Shown here: positions 57,561 through 64,000 of the stretch, in pieces | Layout: each line of letters opens with the position of its first letter | Numbering within the stretch: position 1 is the first letter of the stretch | NCBI GenBank assembly: GCA_003003925.1 | Contig: PVWP01000002.1 | Location: 1-64,000 of the forward strand | DNA length: 64,000 bases | Direction: 5' to 3' | From: Aphanothece cf. minutissima CCALA 015 | Lineage (GTDB): Bacteria; Cyanobacteriota; Cyanobacteriia; PCC-6307; Cyanobiaceae | Program-made: the position numbers and the translations under genes | Notes under the pieces: generated by a model | Databases searched by the model: none | What the model saw: the letters and a program-made list of their open reading frames with translations, nothing else | Told to the model about the DNA's origin: nothing

Positions 57561-59651
57561 ATGAGATTCGGGCTGCGGCGGATCAGGGGACTGTGGCGCC
57601 ACTTGCTGCGGCTCGAGCGTCCCCGCCAGGCCCTGGTGGCCTGGCGCCCCGGGGGCGGTCTGCTCGTGCTGCTGCTCTGCCTGCTGGTGGCCCTGCTCTC
57701 CAGTTGGCCCTGGCTGGTGGAGCCCAACCTGCGTCCCGGCATGCCGGCACCCTTCACGGCCCGCGCCCCCACCGACGCGACGGTGATCGACAGCACCGAC
57801 CTCGAGCAGCGCCGCAGCCAGATGCTGCCCCGCAGCCAGATTCAGGTGGTCGACCCCCAGGCCAGTGAAGCCCTGGTGCAGCAGCTGGAGCTGCGGCTGC
57901 AGCGGGTGCGCCAGACGGTTGCCGACGACCAGCCCCGGCCCGATTCCCTCAATCTCACCGAAGAAGAACGCCGCTGGCTGACGGGGCTGACTCCCCCGGA
58001 GCTGATGCGCTGGAAGGTGTCCCTGCGACGGGCCCAGCAGCGGATGCTCAGCCAGGGCGTCGTCGCCAGCCTGTCCGAGGGCCAGCTGCTCACGGCCGCG
58101 GAGCTCCAGCTGCAGGACCTCTCGCCCCCCGCCCGCAGCCTGGGCAGCCGCCTGCTGGCCGCCAGCCTGCAGGGCCGCACCAACCTCCGCAGCGACAGCT
58201 TTCTCAGCCAGCGCCGCATCGAGGACCTGCTCACCCGCCAGGGGCTGCCCACGATCCGGGTGCGCAAGAACGACCTGATCACCCGGCAGGGGGAACCGAT
58301 CAGCCCCCAGGCCTTTGATGTGCTGGAGCACTTCGATCTGGTCAACCATCGGCCCCGGCCCGTGGCCTGGCTGGGCCGTTTCAGTGAGGCCCTCGCCGCC
58401 TGCGGGGTGATGCTGCTGGTGATGCGCCGCTGGCGCGCCAGCCTCGAGCCGCGCCAGGCCCTGCTGACCCTGGCGATGCTGGTGCTGGTGCAGGGGTGCA
58501 AACTCTGGCTCGGCAGCCAGGTCAGCCCCCTGGCCCTGCTGGTTCCCCCCACCCTGCTGCTCTCCCAGGGGCTGGGCACGGCCGCCGGCCTGGCCTGGCT
58601 GGCCGTGGCCGCCATGCTCTGGCCGGTCCCCGTCGAGGGCCTGCTGGTGCCCCAGCTGGGGGTGGCAGCGGTGGTGGCCGCCGTTGCGGCGGTGCTGGCG
58701 GGGCGGCAGCGCAACCGGGCCCAGCTGCTGCAACTGGCCCTGCTCCTCCCCGTTGGCGCCGTGCTGCTGCAGTGGCTGCTGATCCACCTGTTCCATCTGC
58801 ACAGCCTCGAGACCTCCGCGGGGCCGTTCAGCGGCACGGACCTGCTGCAGGAGGCCCTGCTGGTGGCGGGACTGCTGATGGCGGGACTGCTGCTGGCACC
58901 GCTGGTGGAAAGCTTCTTCGGCCTGCTCACCCGGGCCCGGCTGATGGAGCTGGCCGACCTGGAGCGGCCGCTGCTGCGCCGCCTTTCGATGGAGGCCCCG
59001 GGCACCTTCGAGCACACCCTGATGATCTGCGGCCTGGCCGAGGAGGGGGCCCGCGCCATCCAGGCCGACGTGGACCTGATCCGCACCGGCGCCCTGTATC
59101 ACGATGTCGGCAAGCTGCACGGCCCCCAGTGGTTCATCGAGAACCAGGAGCAGGGGGCCAATCCCCACGACGAACTGGACGATCCCTTCGCCAGTGCCGC
59201 CATCCTCCAGGCCCATGTCGACGAAGGGCTGAAGCTGGCCCGCCGCTACCGGCTGCCCCGCCCCCTGGCCGATTTCATCCCGGAGCACCAGGGCCGGCTG
59301 AAGATGGGCTACTTCCTCCATCAGGCCAAGGAACGGGACCCTTCCGTGCGGGAGGAGCAGTTCCGGTACCGCGGTCCGGCGCCCCGCAGCCGCGAGACGG
59401 CGATCCTGATGCTGGCCGACGGCTGCGAGGCCGCCCTGCGCTCCCTGCCCCCGGGCACCACCGAGGCCGAGGCCCGGGCCATGGTCCGGCGGCTGGTGGA
59501 GGCCCGCCAGAACGACGGCCAGCTCGACGGCAGCGGCATCTCCCGGGCGGAGCTGGAGCTGGTGATCCGCGCCTTCGTGCGGGTCTGGAAGCGCATGCGC
59601 CACCGGCGCATTCCTTATCCCATCCCCCCCCGCAAGGCCTTCAGCGCCTGA
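57561..59651 (+). CDS. Seven-transmembrane HD phosphodiesterase, PgpH-like
   Basis: The 696 residues match the 7TMR-HDED/PgpH architecture: one N-terminal helix, an extracytoplasmic region to about residue 270, about seven hydrophobic helices (280-460), then a cytoplasmic HD domain with APGTFEHTLM and HDVGK (His514, Asp515). Such enzymes hydrolyse cyclic di-AMP. The HDVG variation of HDIG is conservative. It shares a start region with folD and its end overlaps crcB by 11 bp. Confidence 0.9.
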   Translation: MRFGLRRIRGLWRHLLRLERPRQALVAWRPGGGLLVLLLCLLVALLSSWPWLVEPNLRPGMPAPFTARAPTDATVIDSTDLEQRRSQMLPRSQIQVVDPQASEALVQQLELRLQRVRQTVADDQPRPDSLNLTEEERRWLTGLTPPELMRWKVSLRRAQQRMLSQGVVASLSEGQLLTAAELQLQDLSPPARSLGSRLLAASLQGRTNLRSDSFLSQRRIEDLLTRQGLPTIRVRKNDLITRQGEPISPQAFDVLEHFDLVNHRPRPVAWLGRFSEALAACGVMLLVMRRWRASLEPRQALLTLAMLVLVQGCKLWLGSQVSPLALLVPPTLLLSQGLGTAAGLAWLAVAAMLWPVPVEGLLVPQLGVAAVVAAVAAVLAGRQRNRAQLLQLALLLPVGAVLLQWLLIHLFHLHSLETSAGPFSGTDLLQEALLVAGLLMAGLLLAPLVESFFGLLTRARLMELADLERPLLRRLSMEAPGTFEHTLMICGLAEEGARAIQADVDLIRTGALYHDVGKLHGPQWFIENQEQGANPHDELDDPFASAAILQAHVDEGLKLARRYRLPRPLADFIPEHQGRLKMGYFLHQAKERDPSVREEQFRYRGPAPRSRETAILMLADGCEAALRSLPPGTTEAEARAMVRRLVEARQNDGQLDGSGISRAELELVIRAFVRVWKRMRHRRIPYPIPPRKAFSA

Positions 59652-60075
59652 GCCGGAACCGCCCCAGCCAGCGGCCCACCACCAGCCCCAGTGTCACCGC
59701 CGCCAGGCCCCCCAGGAGGCTGACCAGCACCACGGCGAGCGCCTCATCGGGGCGACCCCGCCGCAGCGCCAGGCTGATCTCCAGCATCCAGCTGCTGAAG
59801 GTGGTGAGCGAGCCGCAGAAGCCGATGGCGCCGAGCAGCAGCAGCCGGGGCCGGGGGGGGCGCTGGGCGGCGATCACACCGATCAGGAAGGTGCCGACCA
59901 GGTTGGCCACCAGGTCGGCTTCGATCAGTCCGGTGGGCACCCCCTCCAGGCCCTTGCCGACGTCCTCCAGGCGCCAGCGCAGCAGGGCGCCGGGCACCGC
60001 GCCTGCGGCCACCAGCAGCAGGTCCCGGGCTTCCCGGCGCAGGCTGGCGGGGCTGTCGGAAGGGGGTGGTGCCAT
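59641..60075 (-). CDS. crcB: Fluoride channel CrcB/Fluc (first copy)
   Basis: Fluc channels expel fluoride. The 144 residues have four hydrophobic helices with GAVPGALLRWRL, NLVGTFLIG and the pore/sodium-site motif GFCGSLTTFSSW. It follows a second, divergent crcB on the same strand, so the pair probably forms a heterodimer. No fluoride riboswitch was seen upstream. Confidence 0.92.
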   Translation of the reverse strand: MAPPPSDSPASLRREARDLLLVAAGAVPGALLRWRLEDVGKGLEGVPTGLIEADLVANLVGTFLIGVIAAQRPPRPRLLLLGAIGFCGSLTTFSSWMLEISLALRRGRPDEALAVVLVSLLGGLAAVTLGLVVGRWLGRFRLRR

Positions 60076-60084
60076 GGTTCCTCC

Positions 60085-60468
60085 CTAGCTGCCGCCGATG
60101 GCCAGCCCGGCAGCCACGGCCAGCAGGCCCCCCAGCACCGAGCCGCCGCAGAGCAGGACGGCCTCGCGGCGCTGGCGTTGGTGCAGGGTCGCGTGCAGCT
60201 CGGCGATCCAGGTGGAGAAGGTGCTGAAGCTGCCCAGGAAGCCCGTGCCCAGCAGCAGCAGGGTGCGACCGGCTGCACCGCCGCAGCTGGCCTCCAGGCT
60301 CACCAGCAGGCCGATGGCGAAGCAGGCGATCAGGTTCACCCCGAAGGTGCCCCAGTGCTTGCGGGGCAGCATCGGCTCGAAGTGGTTGACCACCCGGAAG
60401 CGCAGCCAGGCCCCCGGCACCGCGCCGATGGCGACGAACAGGGCGTCGTTGTCCATGGGGCCGGCCAC
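60085..60468 (-). CDS. crcB: Fluoride channel CrcB/Fluc (second copy)
   Basis: The 127 residues have GAVPGAWLRFRVV, the helix motif FGVNLIACFAIG and GTGFLGSFSTFSTW. Typical of the partner subunit in two-gene fluoride channels. The GTG start at 60468 leaves 1 bp to the SemiSWEET stop; ATG 60456 is an alternative. Confidence 0.92.
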   Translation of the reverse strand: MAGPMDNDALFVAIGAVPGAWLRFRVVNHFEPMLPRKHWGTFGVNLIACFAIGLLVSLEASCGGAAGRTLLLLGTGFLGSFSTFSTWIAELHATLHQRQRREAVLLCGGSVLGGLLAVAAGLAIGGS

Positions 60469-60469
60469 C

Positions 60470-60745
60470 TCAGCGCCTCCCCTCCAGCAGGGCCCGCAGC
60501 TTGCGTTCCAGCACCACCGACGCCGGGATCAGCGTGATCAGGTTGGCGGCGATCACCGGACCGTCGGCCCGCAGCAGGCCGTAGACGGCCCAGGCCAGCA
60601 CCCCCAGCGTGAACAGGCCGTACATCCGCAGCGAGATGGCGCTGGTGTCGCCGCTGCGCACGGTCTTCAGCGCCTGGGGGAACAGGCTCAGGGTGGTGAG
60701 TGAGGCGGCGCCATAGCCGAGGGCACTCACCGTGAACGACTCCAT
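60470..60745 (-). CDS. SemiSWEET sugar transporter
   Basis: The 91 residues form three helices with the PQ-loop motif LFPQALKTVRSGDTSAIS. SemiSWEETs dimerise to move sugars passively across the membrane. It heads the crcB pair and diverges from the ATP-grasp gene across 51 bp. Confidence 0.88.
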   Translation of the reverse strand: MESFTVSALGYGAASLTTLSLFPQALKTVRSGDTSAISLRMYGLFTLGVLAWAVYGLLRADGPVIAANLITLIPASVVLERKLRALLEGRR

Positions 60746-60796
60746 TGGCGCTGGCCGCTGTGGTGGTCAGCATGACGACATTCCGCCCATCCGGCC

Positions 60797-62326
60797 ATGG
60801 CCCTGAGCTTCCGCGAACTGCAGCAGGGGCTGCAGGCCCCGTGGGGCCGGGAGCATGGCGACGCCGGCGGTGGGGCGGGCGCGGATTTCGATCTGCTGAT
60901 GCTGCCCTCGCTCACCATGGATCCCTCCCAGCTGGCCCTGGTGACGGGGGCCCACCACTACGAGGAGCGCCAGCTGTTCTCCCTGATGCGGCTGCGCAAC
61001 CCGGGCGTGCAGGTGGTCTACGTGACCAGCAAGCTGCTGCCCGAGCTGGTGGTGGACGCGGTGCTGGAGCTGATGCCGGGGGTGCCCACCTCCCATGCCC
61101 GCCGCCGGCTGCACCTGTTCGACACCGACGACGGCTCTGCCCGACCCCTGACCCAGAAGCTCCTGGAGCGGCCGGCCCTGCTCGGCCGGATCCGGGAGCG
61201 GCTGCGGCCGGGCCGGAGCTTCATCATCTGCTATGTGGTGACTGAGCTGGAGAAGACCCTCTCCGAGCGCCTGCAGGTGCCCCTGCTGGGCACGGACCCG
61301 GCCCTGGGTTACTGGGGCACCAAGGCGGGCAGCCGGGAGCTGTTCGCCCGCTGCGGCGTGCCCCACCCCCCCGGCACCGGGCTGGCCCACGGCCTCGACG
61401 ACCTGGCGGAGGCGGTGGCCGACCTGTGGGAGCGCGACCCCGGGCTGGGGGGCTGTGTGATCAAGCTGAACGAGGGCTTCAGCGGCGAGGGCAATGCCCG
61501 CGTCGACTTCATCCCCCTGGGGCTGGCCGGGCTGGCCAGGAGCGAGCGGGTCGGGCGGATCCGGCGGGCCCTCGAGGCCCTGCCGATGCCGGCGGCCGGC
61601 TGGACGGAGCTGGTGGCCAGCCAGGGGGCCCTGGCCGAGGCCTGGCTGGAGGGCGGTGACGCCCTGCGCTCCCCGAGCGTGCAGGGCACGATCCACCCGG
61701 GCGGGATGGTGGAGGTGCTCTCCACCCACGAGCAGATCCTCGGTGGTGCCGGCGGCCAGACCTACCTGGGCTGCTGCTTCCCCGCCGCCGAGCCCTACCG
61801 GGTGGCGCTGATGGAGCACGGCCTGGCCGTGGGCCGGGCCCTCGCCGCCGAAGGGGCCCTGGAGCGCTTCGGGGTCGACTTCATCGCCCGCCGCTTCGGC
61901 GAACGCTGGGATCTGCAGGCCATCGAGGTCAACCTGCGCCAGGGGGGCACCACCCATCCGTTCATGGCCCTGCGGGCGATCACCGCCGGCAGCCTCGATC
62001 CCGCCACCGGTTGCTTCCTCTCCCCCACCGGGCAGCCGCTGCACTACCGCGCCACCGACAACCTCAGCGATCCCCGCCTGCGGGGGCTGATGCCCCTCGA
62101 CCTGATCGACATCGTCGCCGAGGCCGGCCTCCACTACGACCCCGCCCGGCTGCAGGGCAGCGTCTTTCACCTGCTGGGCTGCCTCTCGGAGTTCGGCAAG
62201 CTGGGCATGACCTGCATCGGCCGCGATCCGGAGCAGGCCTCCGCCGTCTACCGCTCCACCGTGGCGGAGCTGCTGGCGGGGGCCTGCGCCCGCCGCGGGG
62301 CGGGGCTGCCGGAGGCCGGCGGCTGA
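60797..62326 (+). CDS. ATP-grasp ligase, PGM1-like (pre-ATP-grasp) family
   Basis: The 509 residues have an N-terminal pre-ATP-grasp-like domain (FDLLMLPSLTMDPSQL) and an ATP-grasp domain with CVIKLNEGFSGEGNAR and VDFIARRFGERWDLQAIEVNLR as nucleotide and metal sites. The C-terminal region (LLGCLSEFGKLGMTCIG) resembles the PGM1 peptide-ligase end. The substrate is unknown; peptide-bond formation on a small acid or amino acid is likely. A single-gene locus without obvious carrier or precursor. Confidence 0.72.
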   Translation: MALSFRELQQGLQAPWGREHGDAGGGAGADFDLLMLPSLTMDPSQLALVTGAHHYEERQLFSLMRLRNPGVQVVYVTSKLLPELVVDAVLELMPGVPTSHARRRLHLFDTDDGSARPLTQKLLERPALLGRIRERLRPGRSFIICYVVTELEKTLSERLQVPLLGTDPALGYWGTKAGSRELFARCGVPHPPGTGLAHGLDDLAEAVADLWERDPGLGGCVIKLNEGFSGEGNARVDFIPLGLAGLARSERVGRIRRALEALPMPAAGWTELVASQGALAEAWLEGGDALRSPSVQGTIHPGGMVEVLSTHEQILGGAGGQTYLGCCFPAAEPYRVALMEHGLAVGRALAAEGALERFGVDFIARRFGERWDLQAIEVNLRQGGTTHPFMALRAITAGSLDPATGCFLSPTGQPLHYRATDNLSDPRLRGLMPLDLIDIVAEAGLHYDPARLQGSVFHLLGCLSEFGKLGMTCIGRDPEQASAVYRSTVAELLAGACARRGAGLPEAGG

Positions 62327-62370
62327 CGCTCCGGGCCACTCAGGGCAGGATGGGTCAGCACAGGGGGCGC

Positions 62371-62892
62371 ATGGTCTCGATCACCGACCGCGAAGACGAC
62401 CGTTCCCGGCGTTCTCCCCCGCCCCCGGTCCCCGGTCCGCCGCCACCGGCCGCCGGCCTGCCGCCCTGGACCAGCTGGCTGCAGATCGGCCTGAGCTCCA
62501 TGCTCGCCGTGCTGTTCCTGGTGATCCTGGCGAAAACGCGCGAACAGAGCCAGCTGCTGATGAAGCTGGAGCAGCGCCTCCAGGGACTGGAGAACAGCCG
62601 CGCCCTGGATCGCACCTCCGTGCTGGAGGAGCAGCAGCGGGCGATGGTGGGCCGCCTCCAGACCCTGGAGGCCGGGGCCCAGCGGCTGGAGGCCCTCGAA
62701 CAGCAGCAGGACCAGTGGCGCTCCGCCCTGGCCGACCTGCAGGGTCGGGCGGTGCGGCGCCCCCAAAGGGATCCGGACCCCTTCCCCGCCACGCCGGTGC
62801 CTTCGGCGGGGCCCGGCGGCCGTCCGGCCCAGGCCCCGGCGGAGCGCGGCGACGGCGGCGTGTTGCGTCCGCCGCCGGTGGGCAGCCCCTGA
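62371..62892 (+). CDS. Single-pass membrane protein with coiled coil
   Basis: The 173 residues have a Pro-rich cytoplasmic start, one helix (LQIGLSSMLAVLFLVILAK) and a coiled coil of about 75 residues rich in Gln/Glu (LLMKLEQRLQGLE), then a Pro/Gly tail. No family was recognised. ATG 62371 follows a GGGGG stretch; ATG 62350 is an alternative. Confidence 0.6.
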   Translation: MVSITDREDDRSRRSPPPPVPGPPPPAAGLPPWTSWLQIGLSSMLAVLFLVILAKTREQSQLLMKLEQRLQGLENSRALDRTSVLEEQQRAMVGRLQTLEAGAQRLEALEQQQDQWRSALADLQGRAVRRPQRDPDPFPATPVPSAGPGGRPAQAPAERGDGGVLRPPPVGSP

Positions 62893-62908
62893 GCGCCCTT
62901 CGGGCCCC

Positions 62909-63745
62909 TCAGCCCTTGACGGCGTCGCCGCTGGCGCTGGGCAGGATGTAGCGCTGCAGCAGCACGAACAGCAGCAGCACCGGCAGGATCGAGACCACCG
63001 AGCCGGCCGCCACCAGGCGCCAGTCCAGGGAGAAGCTGCTGGCCAGCTGCTGCAGACCCAGGGGCAGGGTGTAGAGGGTGGGGTCGTCGAGAATGATCAG
63101 CGGCCAGAGGAAATCACTCCAGGTGCCGATGAACACGAACATCGCCAGGGTGATCAGGTCGGCCCGGGCCGCCGGCAGCATCACGTTCCACCACTCGCCG
63201 ATGGGGGTGCAGCCATCGATCCGGGCCGCCTCCTCCAGCTCCACCGGCACCGCCAGGAAGCTCTGGCGCAGCAGGAAGATGCCGAAGGCCGTGGCCGCCT
63301 GGGGCACGATCAGGGCCCAGAGGGTGTTGCGCAGCCCGATCTGCACCATCAGCAGATAAAGGGGGATCATCACCACCTGGAAGGGGATCAGGATCGTGGC
63401 CACCACCAGGGCCAGCACCAGCCCGCGGCCGCGGAAACGCATCCGCGCCAGGGGGTAGGCCGCCAGGGAGCAGAACAGCAGGTTGGCCAGCACCGCCAGG
63501 GCGCTGACGATCGTGCTGTTGAGCAGGTAGGTGCCCATCGGGTTGGCGGCGAACAGGCGCCCGTAGGCCTCCAGGCTCGGCTGGCTGGGCAGCAGGGCCG
63601 GAGGGCTGGTGAAGATGTCCTCCGCCGGCCCCTTCAGGGAGGTGCTGACCAGCCAGAGCAGGGGCAGCAGCAGCAGCACGGCCACCAGCAGCAGCAGGGC
63701 GAGCTGCAGCCCGGTGGCCAGCGGGGAGCGGTTGGGGGCGTTCAC
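62909..63745 (-). CDS. Carbohydrate ABC transporter permease (MalG type)
   Basis: The 278 residues form six helices with the EAA loop [16 protein letters not shown] that contacts the ATPase. Family members import sugars or compatible solutes such as glucosylglycerol; the partner permease and binding protein are not in the window. The GTG start at 63745 overlaps the leuA stop (GTGA). Confidence 0.9.
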   Translation of the reverse strand: MNAPNRSPLATGLQLALLLLVAVLLLLPLLWLVSTSLKGPAEDIFTSPPALLPSQPSLEAYGRLFAANPMGTYLLNSTIVSALAVLANLLFCSLAAYPLARMRFRGRGLVLALVVATILIPFQVVMIPLYLLMVQIGLRNTLWALIVPQAATAFGIFLLRQSFLAVPVELEEAARIDGCTPIGEWWNVMLPAARADLITLAMFVFIGTWSDFLWPLIILDDPTLYTLPLGLQQLASSFSLDWRLVAAGSVVSILPVLLLFVLLQRYILPSASGDAVKG

Positions 63746-64000
63746 AGACGCGGCAGTTCCGCCACCGGAAGGGGGGTCTTCTGGGGGTGGAGCGGGGCGC
63801 GCTGGCCGCCGGAGACCAGCCGGTTGAGGGCGTTCACGAAGGCCTGGGCCGCCGCCACGACGATGTCGGTGTCGGCCGCATGGCCCGAATAGAGCACCCC
63901 TTGGTGGCGCAGGCGGATGGTCACCTCGCCCATGGCGTCGATGCCTTCGGTGACGGACTTGATGCTGAACTCCACCAGCTCGTTCGGCACCTGGGCCAGG
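63742..64000 (-). CDS. leuA: 2-isopropylmalate synthase, C-terminal part
   Basis: Only the end of the LeuA regulatory (dimer) domain is visible. [42 protein letters not shown] and nearby residues are typical of leucine-feedback domains. The gene continues beyond the right edge. Its TGA overlaps the GTG of the ABC permease, an unexpected coupling of amino acid synthesis with sugar uptake. Confidence 0.93.
   Translation of the reverse strand, partial: LAQVPNELVEFSIKSVTEGIDAMGEVTIRLRHQGVLYSGHAADTDIVVAAAQAFVNALNRLVSGGQRAPLHPQKTPLPVAELPRL

Noticed and set aside
60746..60796. Fluoride riboswitch in front of the SemiSWEET-crcB genes
   Set aside because: The intergenic space is only 51 bp and no pseudoknot-type conserved core could be recognised.

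Overview
The window is a GC-rich cyanobacterial chromosome segment. It most resembles a Synechococcus/Cyanobium-type alpha-cyanobacterium. The evidence is a clock-output kinase with a KaiB-like N-terminus (sasA), a ferredoxin-NADP reductase with a CpcD-like phycobilisome-linker domain (petH), the zwf-opcA pair, a BciB-type divinyl reductase, a CpeS/CpcS-like lyase fold, a LytR-CpsA-Psr protein and a short high-GC tRNA-Glu. Genus assignment is inference from gene content, not from an rRNA gene.

Layout. Positions 1-9000 are core genome: a truncated sigma factor with a perfect palindrome at its promoter, rluB, a RodZ-like HTH membrane protein, malQ-bciB, an LCP protein, marC, and a WYL regulator fused to a P-loop kinase that diverges from a LysR-like regulator. 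Positions 9896-31668 hold a complete class 1 DISARM anti-phage set (drmD, drmMI, drmA, drmB, drmC). It is interrupted by other defence or toxin modules: an antisense VapBC-like pair between drmD and drmMI; MntA/HepT and a DUF262-HNH (GmrSD-like) protein coupled to drmMI; an A+T-rich STAND NTPase with TPR repeats and a possible N-terminal HEPN ribonuclease; and an antisense Fic protein in front of drmA. A convergent 469-residue helical protein of unknown function closes the island.

Positions 33100-64000 return to ordinary chromosomal genes. These are an AroE-like dehydrogenase, prs, a GHL10-type glycosidase, pepN, a CpeS-like gene, sasA, tRNA-Glu, petH with a clear terminator, zwf-opcA-cbiA-acyP, a chain of overlapping genes on the minus strand (crtE, DUF212, RecD-like helicase), a PAS/GAF/GGDEF/EAL sensor between crtE and folD, a PgpH-like HD phosphodiesterase, two CrcB fluoride channels with a SemiSWEET, an ATP-grasp ligase, a sugar ABC permease, and the 3' end of leuA.

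How the genes work together. zwf and opcA supply oxidative pentose phosphate flux, and petH links photosynthetic electron flow to NADPH. The DISARM core combines host methylation (DrmMI) with helicases and a phospholipase-D-fold protein. The extra modules embedded in it look like a layered defence with abortive-infection options. The most interesting unexplained items are the HEPN-like/STAND/TPR protein inside DISARM, the P-loop kinase-WYL fusion at its edge, and the unknown helical protein at its other edge. No CRISPR array, integrase, transposase or rRNA gene was recognised. Start codons are often GTG or TTG, and several were chosen from gene overlaps or family alignment, so they are less certain than the stops.
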